Below are positions 52,396 through 60,599 of a stretch of DNA of 64,000 bases, in pieces. The stretch's first letter is position 1, and every line of letters starts with the position of its first letter. The notes beneath the pieces are model-generated. The model saw only the letters and a list, made by a program, of their open reading frames with translations, ran no database searches and was not told the origin of the DNA. Origin of the DNA: Devosia oryziradicis (GTDB taxonomy: Bacteria > Pseudomonadota > Alphaproteobacteria > Rhizobiales > Devosiaceae); assembly GCF_016698645.1 (NCBI RefSeq), contig NZ_CP068047.1, positions 2,577,001 to 2,641,000 on the forward strand, in the 5' to 3' direction. The translations under genes and the position numbers were made by a program.

Positions 52396-52831
52396 GATTT
52401 CCTCGGCGGCTCCTGCCGGTAACCCTTACGGATCCCTTGGGAGCCTTGACTGGCCGCGACGCGCTCGGTGCGCCATGCCTCTGTTTGAGGCCGTGATTAT
52501 CGCGGAATTATGGTTGTGAACGGGTTAAGTGACCCCTGCTCTGGGGCCGATCTCGTGTTCGGCTCTTCCCGGCCCGGGCGGGGCCACGCGGGAAGAGCTA
52601 GCGGGCGTTTGCCGCCGCCACGAGGGCAACGCGGGCCACTGCACTGCCGGTGAGCAAGGCTCCAACGCTAGCAATAGTGTACAGAGACTGCATGTCCCTT
52701 GCCCTTCAGATGCGATTTTTGTAAGGAAATCAGCTATCGACAGGCCGTTCATAAATCCTCCCCGGGGTATTGTAAATGGTCCGGAGGACGCCAACCTTCG
52801 GCTCCAGAACGGCGTATGGTGAGGTAAGACT
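52396..52831. other. Intergenic region between aminotransferase and glycosyltransferase genes
   Basis: These 436 bases contain the divergent promoters of both flanking genes and one possible 31-codon reading frame on the minus strand (52598-52693) followed by a hairpin: GCTCTTCCCG (52562-52571) with CGGGAAGAGC (52589-52598). Nothing else is supported. Confidence 0.5.
52598..52693 (-). CDS. Possible 31-residue hydrophobic small protein
   Basis: An ATG at 52693 opens 31 codons encoding a mostly hydrophobic peptide: start MQSLYTIASVGALLTG, end VALVAAANAR. It would be a single membrane-spanning small protein. AAGGGAC lies just ahead of the start, and the reading frame stops exactly at the edge of a 10-bp inverted repeat that could end its transcript. 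Short length means chance cannot be excluded; I recognise no family. Confidence 0.35.
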   Translation of the reverse strand: MQSLYTIASVGALLTGSAVARVALVAAANAR

Positions 52832-54154
52832 TTGAAGCGCATTGCCCTGGTGACGATCGGCACGCAAGGCGACGTTCAACCCTATCTGGCTCTTGCCATA
52901 ACCCTGAAGGAGCGCGGCTACTCGGTGGTGCTGGGTGCTTCGGAAGAATTCCAGGGCATGGTCGAAGGCTACGGCATTGAATTTCATACGCTCGGGCCGT
53001 CGATCCAGTCATTCCTGACGCAGCAGCGATTCGAGAACGCGATGAGCCAATCGATGCTCATTAACGGCCCGTCCCTGCTGCGGCAGGGCCAGCAGATCGT
53101 CGATACAGCGGCGCGGCATGCCTGGCATATGTGCCAGGGCGCCGACATGCTGATCCTCAATATGAATACCAGCTTTGGCATCGACATTGCCGAGGCGCTG
53201 CATATTCCAGCGGTGATGGTGGCACTGCAGCCGCTGAACTCGACAAGCGAGTTCCCGCTCTGCATCTATTACGACTACGGCGCCGATTTCGGCCCGGCCT
53301 TCAACAAGCTGACCTACACGGCCATGACCGTGCAGCAGATCTACTACAACCTGCCACGCAACAAGCTGCGCCGCGAATTGATGGGGCTGGAAGCCCGCAA
53401 GAAGGGCGGCTTCTTCCGCAATACCGACGGCACCTCGCTGACCACGCTCTATGCCTATTCGCCGGTGGTCTCGCCGCGTCCGCGCGACTGGCCCAAGAGC
53501 GCGATCGTCACCGGATATTGGCAGCTCAAGGATCGCACCGACTGGCAGCCCTCCCCCGAGTTCCAGAAGTTCCTCTCGGAAGGTCCGGCGCCGGTCTATA
53601 TCGGCTTTGGCTCGATGCCATTCGGCGCCGAGCGCAATACCAGGATCCTGAAGGAAGCTGTGAGCATGTGGGGCGGCCGGGCCGTCGTCGCTCGTGGCTG
53701 GGGCGGCATCAATCCGCACGACCTGCCTGACAACATCTTCGCCTTTGAAAAGGCGCCGCACGACAAGTTGTTCAAATACGTGTCAGCCGTCGTTCATCAC
53801 GGCGGGGCCGGCACCACGTCGGCTGGGCTGCATCTGGGCCGACCGACCTTCGTGGTGCCGCAGACGGTGGACCAACCCTATTGGGGCCGCCGCGTCTATG
53901 AACTGGGCTGCGGGCCCAAGCCGGTGCGTCTGCGCAAGCTGACCTCGGAAATCCTCGCCGGTGCGCTGGCTGACCTGTCGACCAACGAAAGCTACCGCCG
54001 CAACGCGGCCGAAGTGGCCGAACAGTTGCATGGCGAGGACGGCACGGAAAAGGCCATCAAGGTGATCGAGCGCGTGATGGCCAACTACGTGCCCCGGCTG
54101 CCCAAGGCCAAGAAGATCAAGAAGGTCAGGCCGGCGCTGAAGCTGGTGGGCTAA
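52832..54154 (+). CDS. GT1-type glycosyltransferase (UDP-glycosyl, sterol/lipid glucosyltransferase-like)
   Basis: A 440-residue GT-B glycosyltransferase. The N-terminal acceptor domain starts ALVTIGTQGDVQPYLALA, the standard front of sterol/macrolide glucosyltransferases. The C-terminal nucleotide-sugar site is VVHHGGAGTTSAGLHLGRPTFVVPQ from about residue 320, followed by DQPYWG. The lysine-rich C terminus (PKAKKIKKVRPALK) suggests membrane contact. It likely glycosylates a lipid or hydrophobic small molecule. The TTG at 52832 has GAGGTAA upstream and directly precedes the first strand, so it is preferred. Confidence 0.85.
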   Translation: MKRIALVTIGTQGDVQPYLALAITLKERGYSVVLGASEEFQGMVEGYGIEFHTLGPSIQSFLTQQRFENAMSQSMLINGPSLLRQGQQIVDTAARHAWHMCQGADMLILNMNTSFGIDIAEALHIPAVMVALQPLNSTSEFPLCIYYDYGADFGPAFNKLTYTAMTVQQIYYNLPRNKLRRELMGLEARKKGGFFRNTDGTSLTTLYAYSPVVSPRPRDWPKSAIVTGYWQLKDRTDWQPSPEFQKFLSEGPAPVYIGFGSMPFGAERNTRILKEAVSMWGGRAVVARGWGGINPHDLPDNIFAFEKAPHDKLFKYVSAVVHHGGAGTTSAGLHLGRPTFVVPQTVDQPYWGRRVYELGCGPKPVRLRKLTSEILAGALADLSTNESYRRNAAEVAEQLHGEDGTEKAIKVIERVMANYVPRLPKAKKIKKVRPALKLVG

Positions 54155-54187
54155 GACAACGGTTGGCGCGAGGGGCTCCGCCGCGCC

Positions 54188-54835
54188 TTAGTTGCCGCCC
54201 CTCGACGCCAGCCGCTGGCTATAGATAACGCCTAGCAGTAACGGCAGGATCGCGGCGGCCAGCACACCGGCGAACAGGATCAAACTGTTGCCTGTCACCA
54301 GCGACAGCAGCAGGAGCAAGCTGCCAGCGAGCATCGTGGCAAGGCCGGCAAACCTATGGGTCGCGGCCCAGTTAGCGGGGTCGGCCAGCGTGGTCCTGAT
54401 GCGGATGCCGCCATAGCGATTGGGCTGGGATTTCGGCATGACATTGCCCAACACAATCAGCAGGGCTGCCACGGCCCAAGCAGCGACCCTGGCAACGGCG
54501 AAATCGAACTGGAAAACCAGCACGACCTGGAACGCCAGGATCATCGCGAGCAGGACCGGCAGCACCGCATCCATCACATGGCGTCCACCCGCCAGCCGCT
54601 GAGGGCTGGCGAAGCGACCGATAACCCAGAACAGGACCACCATGCTCAGGCCAAGGATTGGCATCAGGATGAGCGCGTCGTCTCGGCCGGCAAATCGGTC
54701 GGGTTGACCGAAGAGGTCAAAATGCACGGGCAGTCTTGCGTCGGCAGGGATGCGAACGAAACCGGCAATGGTGGTGACCGCAAGCAGCGAAAACAGAAGG
54801 TGGTTGAGGCGGGTGAATACGCGTAGCGCGGTCAT
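54188..54835 (-). CDS. sdpI: SdpI/DUF1648 family membrane protein
   Basis: A 215-residue membrane protein with six hydrophobic segments. The DUF1648 opening DARLPVHFDLFGQPDRFAGR and the SdpI-like C-terminal part PNRYGGIRIRTTLADPANWAATHRFAG are both present; this family includes Bacillus SdpI, which confers immunity to the SDP cannibalism toxin. In alphaproteobacteria the role is unproven and no toxin is evident. It overlaps the ArsR-type gene stop by four bases (ATGA), reproducing the SdpR-SdpI operon order. Confidence 0.85.
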   Translation of the reverse strand: MTALRVFTRLNHLLFSLLAVTTIAGFVRIPADARLPVHFDLFGQPDRFAGRDDALILMPILGLSMVVLFWVIGRFASPQRLAGGRHVMDAVLPVLLAMILAFQVVLVFQFDFAVARVAAWAVAALLIVLGNVMPKSQPNRYGGIRIRTTLADPANWAATHRFAGLATMLAGSLLLLLSLVTGNSLILFAGVLAAAILPLLLGVIYSQRLASRGGN

Positions 54836-55101
54836 TGGCTTTCGTCCTTGAGCGAGAGGAGACCAGCCAGAGCTGCCTCCAGGATACTGGCATTGAGGTG
54901 ATAGATGAGACTGGTGCCCTGCCGCTCGACCACCACCAGTTCGGCATCCCGAAGCTTGGCGAGGTGGACGGAGATAGTAGGCTTGGCGATGTCGAAGTGC
55001 GAAGCCAGTTCGCCCGCACTCAGTGGACCACGCTTGAGCAATGCCAGGACCTTCCGCCGCACGGGATGCGACAGTGCTTCGAAGACGGTGTTGATCCCCA
55101 T
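54832..55101 (-). CDS. sdpR: SdpR-like ArsR-family autorepressor
   Basis: An 89-residue ArsR-type repressor. The winged helix runs ALSHPVRRKVLALLKRG, then LASHFDIAKPTISVHLAKLRDAELV and wing ERQGTSLIYHLN. It has no metal-binding cysteines. It is translationally coupled to the SdpI-like gene and, like Bacillus SdpR, probably represses its own operon, being relieved when SdpI sequesters it at the membrane. Two palindromes at 55128-55155, 27 to 54 bases before the start, are the likely operators. Confidence 0.86.
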   Translation of the reverse strand: MGINTVFEALSHPVRRKVLALLKRGPLSAGELASHFDIAKPTISVHLAKLRDAELVVVERQGTSLIYHLNASILEAALAGLLSLKDESQ

Positions 55102-55127
55102 GGACCATCTCTGCTATTTCGTTCATG

Positions 55128-55155
55128 CACTAATTAGTGATACGACTAATTAGTG
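55128..55155. promoter_or_regulatory. Tandem palindromic operators for the SdpR-like repressor
   Basis: CACTAATTAGTG (55128-55139) is a perfect 12-bp palindrome, and GACTAATTAGTG (55144-55155) repeats it with one outer mismatch; centres are 16 bp apart. AT-rich palindromes directly before an ArsR-family gene are its usual binding sites, and the position would block the sdpRI promoter. Confidence 0.8.
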
Positions 55156-55175
55156 TCAAGACGAAACATGATCTG

Positions 55176-55202
55176 AAAAAAAGGGGAGGTCCGGCCTCCC
55201 CT
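55176..55202 (-). terminator. Intrinsic terminator of the VOC gene
   Basis: On the minus strand AGGGGAGG (55202-55195) and CCTCCCCT (55189-55182) form an 8-bp stem, followed by a run of Us from the A-tract at 55176-55182. It lies 24 bases after the stop at 55226. Confidence 0.85.
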
Positions 55203-55225
55203 CCGGATTGACCATTGCGGGTTAA

Positions 55226-55585
55226 TCACGCGCCGGCGTGGCAAACCACCTCGATGTTGTTCCCGTCCGGGTCGAACACAAAGGCCGCATAGTAGGTGGG
55301 CGTATAGTCTCGCAATCCAGGGGCCCCATTATCCCGGCCGCCATTGGAGAGCGCTGCGGCGTGGAAGGCGTCGACCACCGCCCGTTCGGTCGCCGTAAAG
55401 GCCAGATGAATGTTGGAGTTGCCCTTGTCGTCGGCGCTGAGCCAGAGATCGGGCGTTTCCCGGCCCATGCCTGCCACGCCAGGATATTGCATCATGACGG
55501 TATAGCCCAGTGGCGCCAATGCGGCCTGATAGAAGGTGAGCAGACGATCGAACTGGGTGGTGCGGAGGCCGATATGGTCAAGCAT
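55226..55585 (-). CDS. VOC (glyoxalase/bleomycin resistance-like) family protein
   Basis: A 119-residue VOC-fold protein. The front MLDHIGLRTTQFDRLLTFYQAAL has the metal-type His4, and the C-terminal strand FVFDPDGNNIEVVCH supplies the Glu ligand plus a His. The layout is that of small dioxygenase/lyase-like members with unknown substrate. The ATG at 55585 has AGGAG at good spacing. It has its own intrinsic terminator and lies between the sdpRI pair and the symporter gene. Confidence 0.82.
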   Translation of the reverse strand: MLDHIGLRTTQFDRLLTFYQAALAPLGYTVMMQYPGVAGMGRETPDLWLSADDKGNSNIHLAFTATERAVVDAFHAAALSNGGRDNGAPGLRDYTPTYYAAFVFDPDGNNIEVVCHAGA

Positions 55586-55666
55586 GGAAGTGCTCCTGTT
55601 GTTGCATGTTCCTGGTCGCATGAGGCTGCTGACAGCACATGGCATGAGGATGAGGGAGCGCGGCGC

Positions 55667-55697
55667 AAGAAAAAGGGGAGGCTCTCGCCTCCCCTTT
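55667..55697 (-). terminator. Intrinsic terminator of the symporter gene
   Basis: On the minus strand AAAGGGGAGGC (55697-55687) and GCCTCCCCTTT (55682-55672) form a perfect 11-bp stem with a four-base loop, followed by a U-rich tail from 55667-55674. It sits 22 bases after the stop at 55720. Confidence 0.88.
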
Positions 55698-55719
55698 CAG
55701 CATTTGCGATTGGTCGCCC

Positions 55720-57093
55720 CTACTCGGCCGGCACGGCTTCGCCGGTATCAAGGGCCTCAATGCTCTCGCCGCGGTCATAGACGGCCTGGTCGAGGATACC
55801 CTGTCGCTTGGCGACAATGGTCGGGACCAAGGCCTGGCCGGCGACGTTGACCGCCGTGCGGCCCATGTCGAGGATCGGATCTACGGCGAGCAGCAGGCCG
55901 ACACCTTCGAGCGGCAGGCCAAGGGTCGAAAGGGTCAGCGTCAGCATGACGGTGGCACCGGTCAGGCCCGCGGTGGCAGCCGAGCCGATGACCGACACGA
56001 AGACGATCAGCAGATATTCCTGGATGCCGAGCTGGATACCGAAGAACTGGGCCACGAAGATGGCCGAGATCGCCGGGTAGATCGCCGCGCAGCCGTCCAT
56101 CTTGGTGGTAGCGCCGAGCGGCACGGCGAAGGCTGCATATTCGCGCGGAACGCCCAGGTTCTGCTCGGTGATGCGTTCGGTGACCGGCAGCGTGCCGATG
56201 GAGGAACGCGACACGAAGGCCAGTTGGATGGCGGGCCAGGCACTCTGGAAATAGCGGATCGGGTTAAGCCCATGGCTCTGCAGCAGCACCGGGTAGACCA
56301 CGAACAACACCAAGGCAAGGCCGATATAGATCGCGGCGGAGTACCAACCCAATTGGGCCAGCGCATCCCAGCCATAGACCGCCACCGCATTGCCCAGCAG
56401 GCCGATGGTGCCGATCGGCGTCAGGCGAATGACCCACCACAGGATCTTGTGGACGATCTTGAGGAACGAGCGATTGAAGGCAAGGAACGTATCGGCAGCG
56501 GCACCTACCTTAAGCGCCGCGATGCCAACCGCGATCGAGACCACGAGGATCTGCAGAACGTTGAAATTGAGGCTCGTCGTGGCACCGCTGTCAGTGACGC
56601 GGGTCGATGCCTGCAAGCCCAGGATATTGGACGGGATGAGGCCCTTGAGGAAATCCAGCCAGGAGCCGCTTGACGCTGGCGCCTTGGCGGCGTCTGCCAG
56701 CACGGCCGTGTTCAGGCCCGGCTGTATGATCAGGCCTAGGGCGATGCCGATGGCGACGGCAATCAGCGCGGTGATGGCAAACCAGAGCAGGGTTTGCCAG
56801 ACCAGCTTGGCCGCATTGTTGAGCTCACGAAGATTGGCAATCGAGGCCACGATGGCGGTGAACACCAGCACGGGAACAAGTGCGCGCAGCAGCGATACGA
56901 AAGTCGAGCCGATAGTGGCCAGCGTCTGGACCAGCCAGTTGGGATTGCCCGCGGCGTCAGGGCCCATCTGGCGGGCGATGTAGCCGAGGACCAGGCCGAT
57001 GACCATGGCGGCCAGAACCTGGAAGCCGAAGGAGCGATAGAATGGCTTGGGCGCGCGAGCGACCCGAGCGGCGGAAACGGATGTGGGAGACAT
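55720..57093 (-). CDS. Dicarboxylate/amino-acid:cation symporter (DAACS family)
   Basis: A 457-residue secondary transporter of the GltP/DctA/TcyP family with about eight helices and two re-entrant loops. FVSRSSIGTLPVTERI contains the serine-rich HP1 hairpin, AVPLGATTKMDGCAAIYPAISAIFVAQF covers the TM7 signature, and AATAGLTGATVMLTLTLS is HP2. The Gly-Cys-Ala in TM7 resembles cystine-type TcyP and not the dicarboxylate type, so the substrate could be cystine, glutamate or a dicarboxylate. The ATG at 57093 is chosen; the 21 residues before it lack character. It has a strong terminator. Confidence 0.85.
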   Translation of the reverse strand: MSPTSVSAARVARAPKPFYRSFGFQVLAAMVIGLVLGYIARQMGPDAAGNPNWLVQTLATIGSTFVSLLRALVPVLVFTAIVASIANLRELNNAAKLVWQTLLWFAITALIAVAIGIALGLIIQPGLNTAVLADAAKAPASSGSWLDFLKGLIPSNILGLQASTRVTDSGATTSLNFNVLQILVVSIAVGIAALKVGAAADTFLAFNRSFLKIVHKILWWVIRLTPIGTIGLLGNAVAVYGWDALAQLGWYSAAIYIGLALVLFVVYPVLLQSHGLNPIRYFQSAWPAIQLAFVSRSSIGTLPVTERITEQNLGVPREYAAFAVPLGATTKMDGCAAIYPAISAIFVAQFFGIQLGIQEYLLIVFVSVIGSAATAGLTGATVMLTLTLSTLGLPLEGVGLLLAVDPILDMGRTAVNVAGQALVPTIVAKRQGILDQAVYDRGESIEALDTGEAVPAE

Positions 57094-57266
57094 TGAGCAG
57101 ACCTGCTTTTGCCAAGGCAGCCCAACTATTGGGCGACACGCCTTGAAATTAAGCACGATTCTAGCCGGATGAACGATAATCCGCGACGCAAGGCGTTGCG
57201 TATGATAGCCCGCTGGCGAAATTTTCTATTGGGCCGGAACAGTTTCCGGCAATGACCATGCGGCAC

Positions 57267-57902
57267 CTAGCGATTGCGGACTGCGCGGGTGATCAGTGCG
57301 GCCAGCCCCGCCGGTACCAGGGTGGCCGCGACGAAGCCGGCGACGAGCATGCCGAGCCCCAGGTCGAACCATGCCATCGCGAGCAGGCCAAGCCCGGCCG
57401 CTCCATAGGCCAGGCCTGCCGCGCGGTGGACAACAATCCACGCGAAGTCCGAACGCACCGGCCAAGGCATGCGCAAGCCGGCATAGGTGTGGCGCTCTGC
57501 CTCGAACAGCACGACGCCCAACAGGACCAGCACCACGCCCAGGGCGTAGGCGGTAACCCGGACGAAGTCGAGATCGGACCCTGCCCCGGCCAGAAGCAAC
57601 CCGAGCTGGGTCGCCGCCACCACGCTCATCAGCAGCGTCAGGGCAGGATCGAGAATATGCTGTGACTTCGAGAACTGGTTTTTGGTCAGCGCCCGACCGA
57701 GCAGGAAGAAGGCGGCCATCAACACGACTTGCAAGACCGGCGCGACAAAGATCACCTCGCGCGGCCACAGCCAGTCAGCCGCGCTGCCGGTCCAATGCGC
57801 CTGGTAGACATAGTCCGCCGGGATGCGGAAAAGACCGACGCCGGTCATCGCCAGCGTCACGGTAAGCAGCAGCAGGTGGAAGCGAGTGACGAGGACTTGC
57901 AT
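57267..57902 (-). CDS. SdpI-like membrane protein, orphan
   Basis: A 211-residue membrane protein with about six hydrophobic segments. It shares the layout of the SdpI-like protein at 54188-54835: first helix TRFHLLLLTVTLAMTGVGLFRIPADYVYQAHW, here with DYVYQAHWTG in place of the DUF1648 HFD element, and a closing set of small-residue helices. No ArsR-type partner gene is adjacent. The ATG at 57902 is preferred over the upstream one at 57932. It may have arisen by duplication; function unknown. Confidence 0.7.
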   Translation of the reverse strand: MQVLVTRFHLLLLTVTLAMTGVGLFRIPADYVYQAHWTGSAADWLWPREVIFVAPVLQVVLMAAFFLLGRALTKNQFSKSQHILDPALTLLMSVVAATQLGLLLAGAGSDLDFVRVTAYALGVVLVLLGVVLFEAERHTYAGLRMPWPVRSDFAWIVVHRAAGLAYGAAGLGLLAMAWFDLGLGMLVAGFVAATLVPAGLAALITRAVRNR

Positions 57903-57930
57903 GGCTTTGGGAGATGGGTTTGCCAGGGGC

Positions 57931-57960
57931 AAAAAGAAAGGGCCGGTCTCCCGGCCCTTT
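57931..57960 (-). terminator. Intrinsic terminator of rplM-rpsI
   Basis: On the minus strand AAAGGGCCGG (57960-57951) and CCGGCCCTTT (57946-57937) make a perfect 10-bp stem with a 4-base loop, followed by CUUUUU. It lies 20 bases after the rpsI stop and is the clearest intrinsic terminator in the window. Confidence 0.92.
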
Positions 57961-57980
57961 CGACAAACACGATCCGAAGC

Positions 57981-58466
57981 TTAGCGCTTGGAGAACTGGA
58001 AGGAACGACGGGCCTTTGCCTTGCCGTACTTCTTGCGCTCGACCACGCGGGAGTCGCGGGTCAGGAACCCACCCTTCTTGAGGATGGGACGCAGGGCGGG
58101 CTCGAAATAGTTCAGCGCCTTGGAAATGCCGTGACGGACGGCACCGGCCTGGCCGGACAGACCACCGCCGGCGACCGTGACGACGACGTCGTACTGGTCG
58201 TTGCGGTCGGTCGCCACGATCGGCTGCTTGACGATCAGCTGCAGAACCGGACGCGCGAAGTAAGTGGCGAATTCACGGCCATTGATGACCAGCTTGCCCT
58301 TGCCGGGCTTGATCCAGACGCGCGCAACGGCGTTCTTGCGCTTGCCGGTGGCATAGGCGCGGCCCTGGGCGTCGAGCTTCTGGACATGGACCGGAGCGGT
58401 GTTCACGGCCGGAGCGGCAACAGCCGAAGTGCCGAGGTCTTCGAGGGAGTTGATGGTTTCGGCCAT
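57981..58466 (-). CDS. rpsI: 30S ribosomal protein S9
   Basis: A 161-residue ribosomal protein. The conserved body begins [20 protein letters not shown] near residue 38 and ends with the invariant basic tail [11 protein letters not shown], whose last residues reach the P-site tRNA. The 36-residue acidic/hydrophobic front ([12 protein letters not shown]...) is an extension normal in alphaproteobacteria. It follows rplM by 1 base and ends at a strong intrinsic terminator. Confidence 0.97.
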   Translation of the reverse strand: MAETINSLEDLGTSAVAAPAVNTAPVHVQKLDAQGRAYATGKRKNAVARVWIKPGKGKLVINGREFATYFARPVLQLIVKQPIVATDRNDQYDVVVTVAGGGLSGQAGAVRHGISKALNYFEPALRPILKKGGFLTRDSRVVERKKYGKAKARRSFQFSKR

Positions 58467-58467
58467 G

Positions 58468-58932
58468 TTACTTCACCCGCGCATTCTTGGAGTTCATCGC
58501 AGCAACGTCCAGCTTGGCCGGGTTCTGCGCTTCGTGGGGATGCTCAGCGCCGGCATAGACGCGGAGGTTCTTAAGCTGGGCGCGGGTCAGCGGACCGCCC
58601 GGCATCATGCGGCGGACAGCGTTCTCGAGCACGCGCTCGGGGAAACGACCTTCCAGCAGCTGACGCGCGGTGCGGTCCTTGATGCCGCCGGGGAAACCGG
58701 TGTGCCAGTAGAACTTGTGCTGGTCCAGCTTGCGGCCAGTGAGCTTCACCTTGTCGGCATTGATGACGACGATGTTGTCGCCCATGTCCATGTGCGGGGT
58801 GAAGGTGGGCTTATGCTTGCCGCGCAGGCGCGAGGCGATGATCGAAGCGACACGACCCACGACCAGCCCTTCGGCGTCGATCAGGACCCACTTCTTTTCG
58901 ATCTCGCTCGGTTTTGCCGAGTAAGTGCTCAT
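58468..58932 (-). CDS. rplM: 50S ribosomal protein L13
   Basis: A 154-residue ribosomal protein, first gene of the rplM-rpsI operon. Signature parts are [46 protein letters not shown] and the loop [25 protein letters not shown]. In other bacteria L13 represses its own operon by binding its leader; the 300-bp leader region here contains two small hairpins that could be involved. Confidence 0.97.
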   Translation of the reverse strand: MSTYSAKPSEIEKKWVLIDAEGLVVGRVASIIASRLRGKHKPTFTPHMDMGDNIVVINADKVKLTGRKLDQHKFYWHTGFPGGIKDRTARQLLEGRFPERVLENAVRRMMPGGPLTRAQLKNLRVYAGAEHPHEAQNPAKLDVAAMNSKNARVK

Positions 58933-59039
58933 GCTTTGAATTCCCTAGAAAATTTGGGGCTTGCAGCCTTCATCCGGGGAGGAAAGCGGCGTGTTCGGGC
59001 GGTCGTGTATGAGGGATTCCGGATGCCGTCAAGAGCGAT

Positions 59040-59091
59040 GATTTTGTGTTGCAAAATCAAAGAGTTAAGTTTACGGTATTATGTTACCGTA
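59040..59091 (-). promoter_or_regulatory. Two AT-rich hairpins upstream of rplM
   Basis: GATTTTG/CAAAATC (59040-59058, loop TGTTG) and TACGGTA/TACCGTA (59072-59091, loop TTATGT) stand out in an otherwise GC-rich sequence, about 110-160 bases before the rplM start. They may belong to the promoter or leader of the ribosomal operon or to the ctaA 3' end. Confidence 0.4.
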
Positions 59092-59118
59092 TCCGCGAGC
59101 CTTGCCTTGGCCACCGCG

Positions 59119-59202
59119 CGTCACCCGGGCTTGACCCGAGGGCACTACACTTTTCGATGGCTTCGCAAGTGAAGACCCCTCGGGTCAAGCCCGAGGGTGA
59201 CG
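59119..59202. repeat. Large inverted repeat of the alphaproteobacterial CGTCACCC...GACCCGAGG type
   Basis: Left arm 59119-59141 and right arm 59178-59202 match over 23 of 25 positions (the left arm lacks one TC), separated by 36 bases. Each arm reads CGTCACCC(TC)GGGC then TTGACCCGAGG. Dispersed copies of this palindromic repeat are frequent between genes of many alphaproteobacteria; its function is not established. Confidence 0.75.
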
Positions 59203-59245
59203 TCCGGTGAAGGTGGCATTATACCGCCACCTGCATCGCCATCGC

Positions 59246-60310
59246 TTATCGCCCTGCCCGCCGCATGTCGGCGATGTACGCCACCGTGGCCCCGGCGAGC
59301 ATGAAGGCAAGTGCCTGATGCCCAACGGCAAGCGAGATTGGAACGGCATGGAGTAAGGTCGCAACGCCAAGACCCACTTGCAGCAGAACGAGCAGGCCCA
59401 GCCGCGGTAGCCAGCCGTGTACGCCGGCAAAGCCTTCGGATCTGTACTGACGCCAGAGCATCACCGCGAGGTAGGCCACGATGACATAGGCGATGCAACG
59501 ATGGATGAACTGCACAGTGAGTGCGTTCTCGAAGAGATTGCGCCAGGCCGGTTGCATTACCCCCAGGCCGTTGGGGATGATGGCGCCATCCATCAGCGGC
59601 CAGGTATTGTATCCCAGGCCAGCATCGAGCCCTGCTACGAAGGCCCCTGCCCCGATCTGCAGGACGATCAACAGCAAGAGCACCATAGCCCACCAGATAT
59701 TGCGGCTCGCGACGCGCCCGGTGATGCGACCGGGCTCGAGCGATCGTGGCACGTAGACCAGGGCGATGAACAACAATGAGGCCGCCGTCAGATGCGCAGC
59801 GAGGCGGTATTGGGAGACCGAGGTCAGTTCAGTCAGACCGGACGAGACCATCCACCATCCCAGCGCGCCCTGGAAACCGCCTAGAACGAAAAGTCCGAAC
59901 AGGGGCCAGGCCAGTTGCGCGGTGAAGCGTTTCTGCACAAGAAAGACCAGGAAAGGCACGGCAAACAGGACGCCCAGCAGGCGCCCGAGGAGGCGATGCA
60001 GGTACTCCCAGAAAAAGATGACCTTGAAGTCGTCAACCGTCATCCAGGAATTGTTGACCTCGTATTGCGGGATCTGCTTGTAGGCCTCGAACTCAGCCTG
60101 CCAATCGGCATCGCTCAGCGGCGGAATGGTGCCGGAAATGGGCTTCCAACTGGTTATGGAAAGGCCTGACTCCGTAAGCCGCGTAATCCCACCCACGACC
60201 ACCATCAGCAGCACGAAACCGGCCATGGCATAAAGCCAGATGCGCACCGGGCGCAGACGATCGCTGGCTATGGTCGTTTCGCTCAATGCGGCATTTTGGA
60301 CTGAAGTCAC
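59246..60310 (-). CDS. ctaA: Heme A synthase
   Basis: A 354-residue eight-helix enzyme that oxidises heme O to heme A for aa3-type oxidases. The four conserved histidines are in EYLHRLLGR, RLAAHLTAAS, QFIHRCIAY and AVGHQALAF. The first helix is WLYAMAGFVLLMVVVGGITRL, followed by TESGLSITSWKPISGTIPPL, the family signature. The GTG at 60310 is chosen because the longer frame (to 60463) adds a basic stretch lacking similarity. It is divergent from the DUF2842 gene. Confidence 0.92.
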   Translation of the reverse strand: MTSVQNAALSETTIASDRLRPVRIWLYAMAGFVLLMVVVGGITRLTESGLSITSWKPISGTIPPLSDADWQAEFEAYKQIPQYEVNNSWMTVDDFKVIFFWEYLHRLLGRLLGVLFAVPFLVFLVQKRFTAQLAWPLFGLFVLGGFQGALGWWMVSSGLTELTSVSQYRLAAHLTAASLLFIALVYVPRSLEPGRITGRVASRNIWWAMVLLLLIVLQIGAGAFVAGLDAGLGYNTWPLMDGAIIPNGLGVMQPAWRNLFENALTVQFIHRCIAYVIVAYLAVMLWRQYRSEGFAGVHGWLPRLGLLVLLQVGLGVATLLHAVPISLAVGHQALAFMLAGATVAYIADMRRAGR

Positions 60311-60386
60311 GGCAGTTTCCCGGTGTCGGTCGGCAAGCCGGAGTGGTATGCCCGAGGCAACGTCCCTGCAATAGGCGCGATGCCGC

Positions 60387-60593
60387 ATGACCCAGCGCAG
60401 CCGCAAGGCTCTCGGAATCTTGTTGATCCTCGGCTCGATCGTGGCCTGGCTGAGCCTTTTCACCTCGGTCTACCTGGCGTTTCCGCCGGGCCTGCCGATC
60501 TGGGTCCTGATGCCGTACTTCGTCGTTGCCGGCATGGGCTGGTTGTACCCAGCCATGTGGATCATCCGCTGGATGGCCCGACCAGACGCCTGA
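60387..60593 (+). CDS. DUF2842 family small membrane protein
   Basis: A 68-residue protein with two transmembrane helices: GILLILGSIVAWLSLFTSVYLAF and WVLMPYFVVAGMGWLYPAMWII, ending IRWMARPDA. This is the DUF2842 layout; the gene is found beside ctaA in many Hyphomicrobiales, suggesting a link to oxidase biogenesis, but its role is unknown. Its stop is 6 bp from the convergent polysaccharide deacetylase gene. Confidence 0.88.
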   Translation: MTQRSRKALGILLILGSIVAWLSLFTSVYLAFPPGLPIWVLMPYFVVAGMGWLYPAMWIIRWMARPDA

Positions 60594-60599
60594 GCGGCA

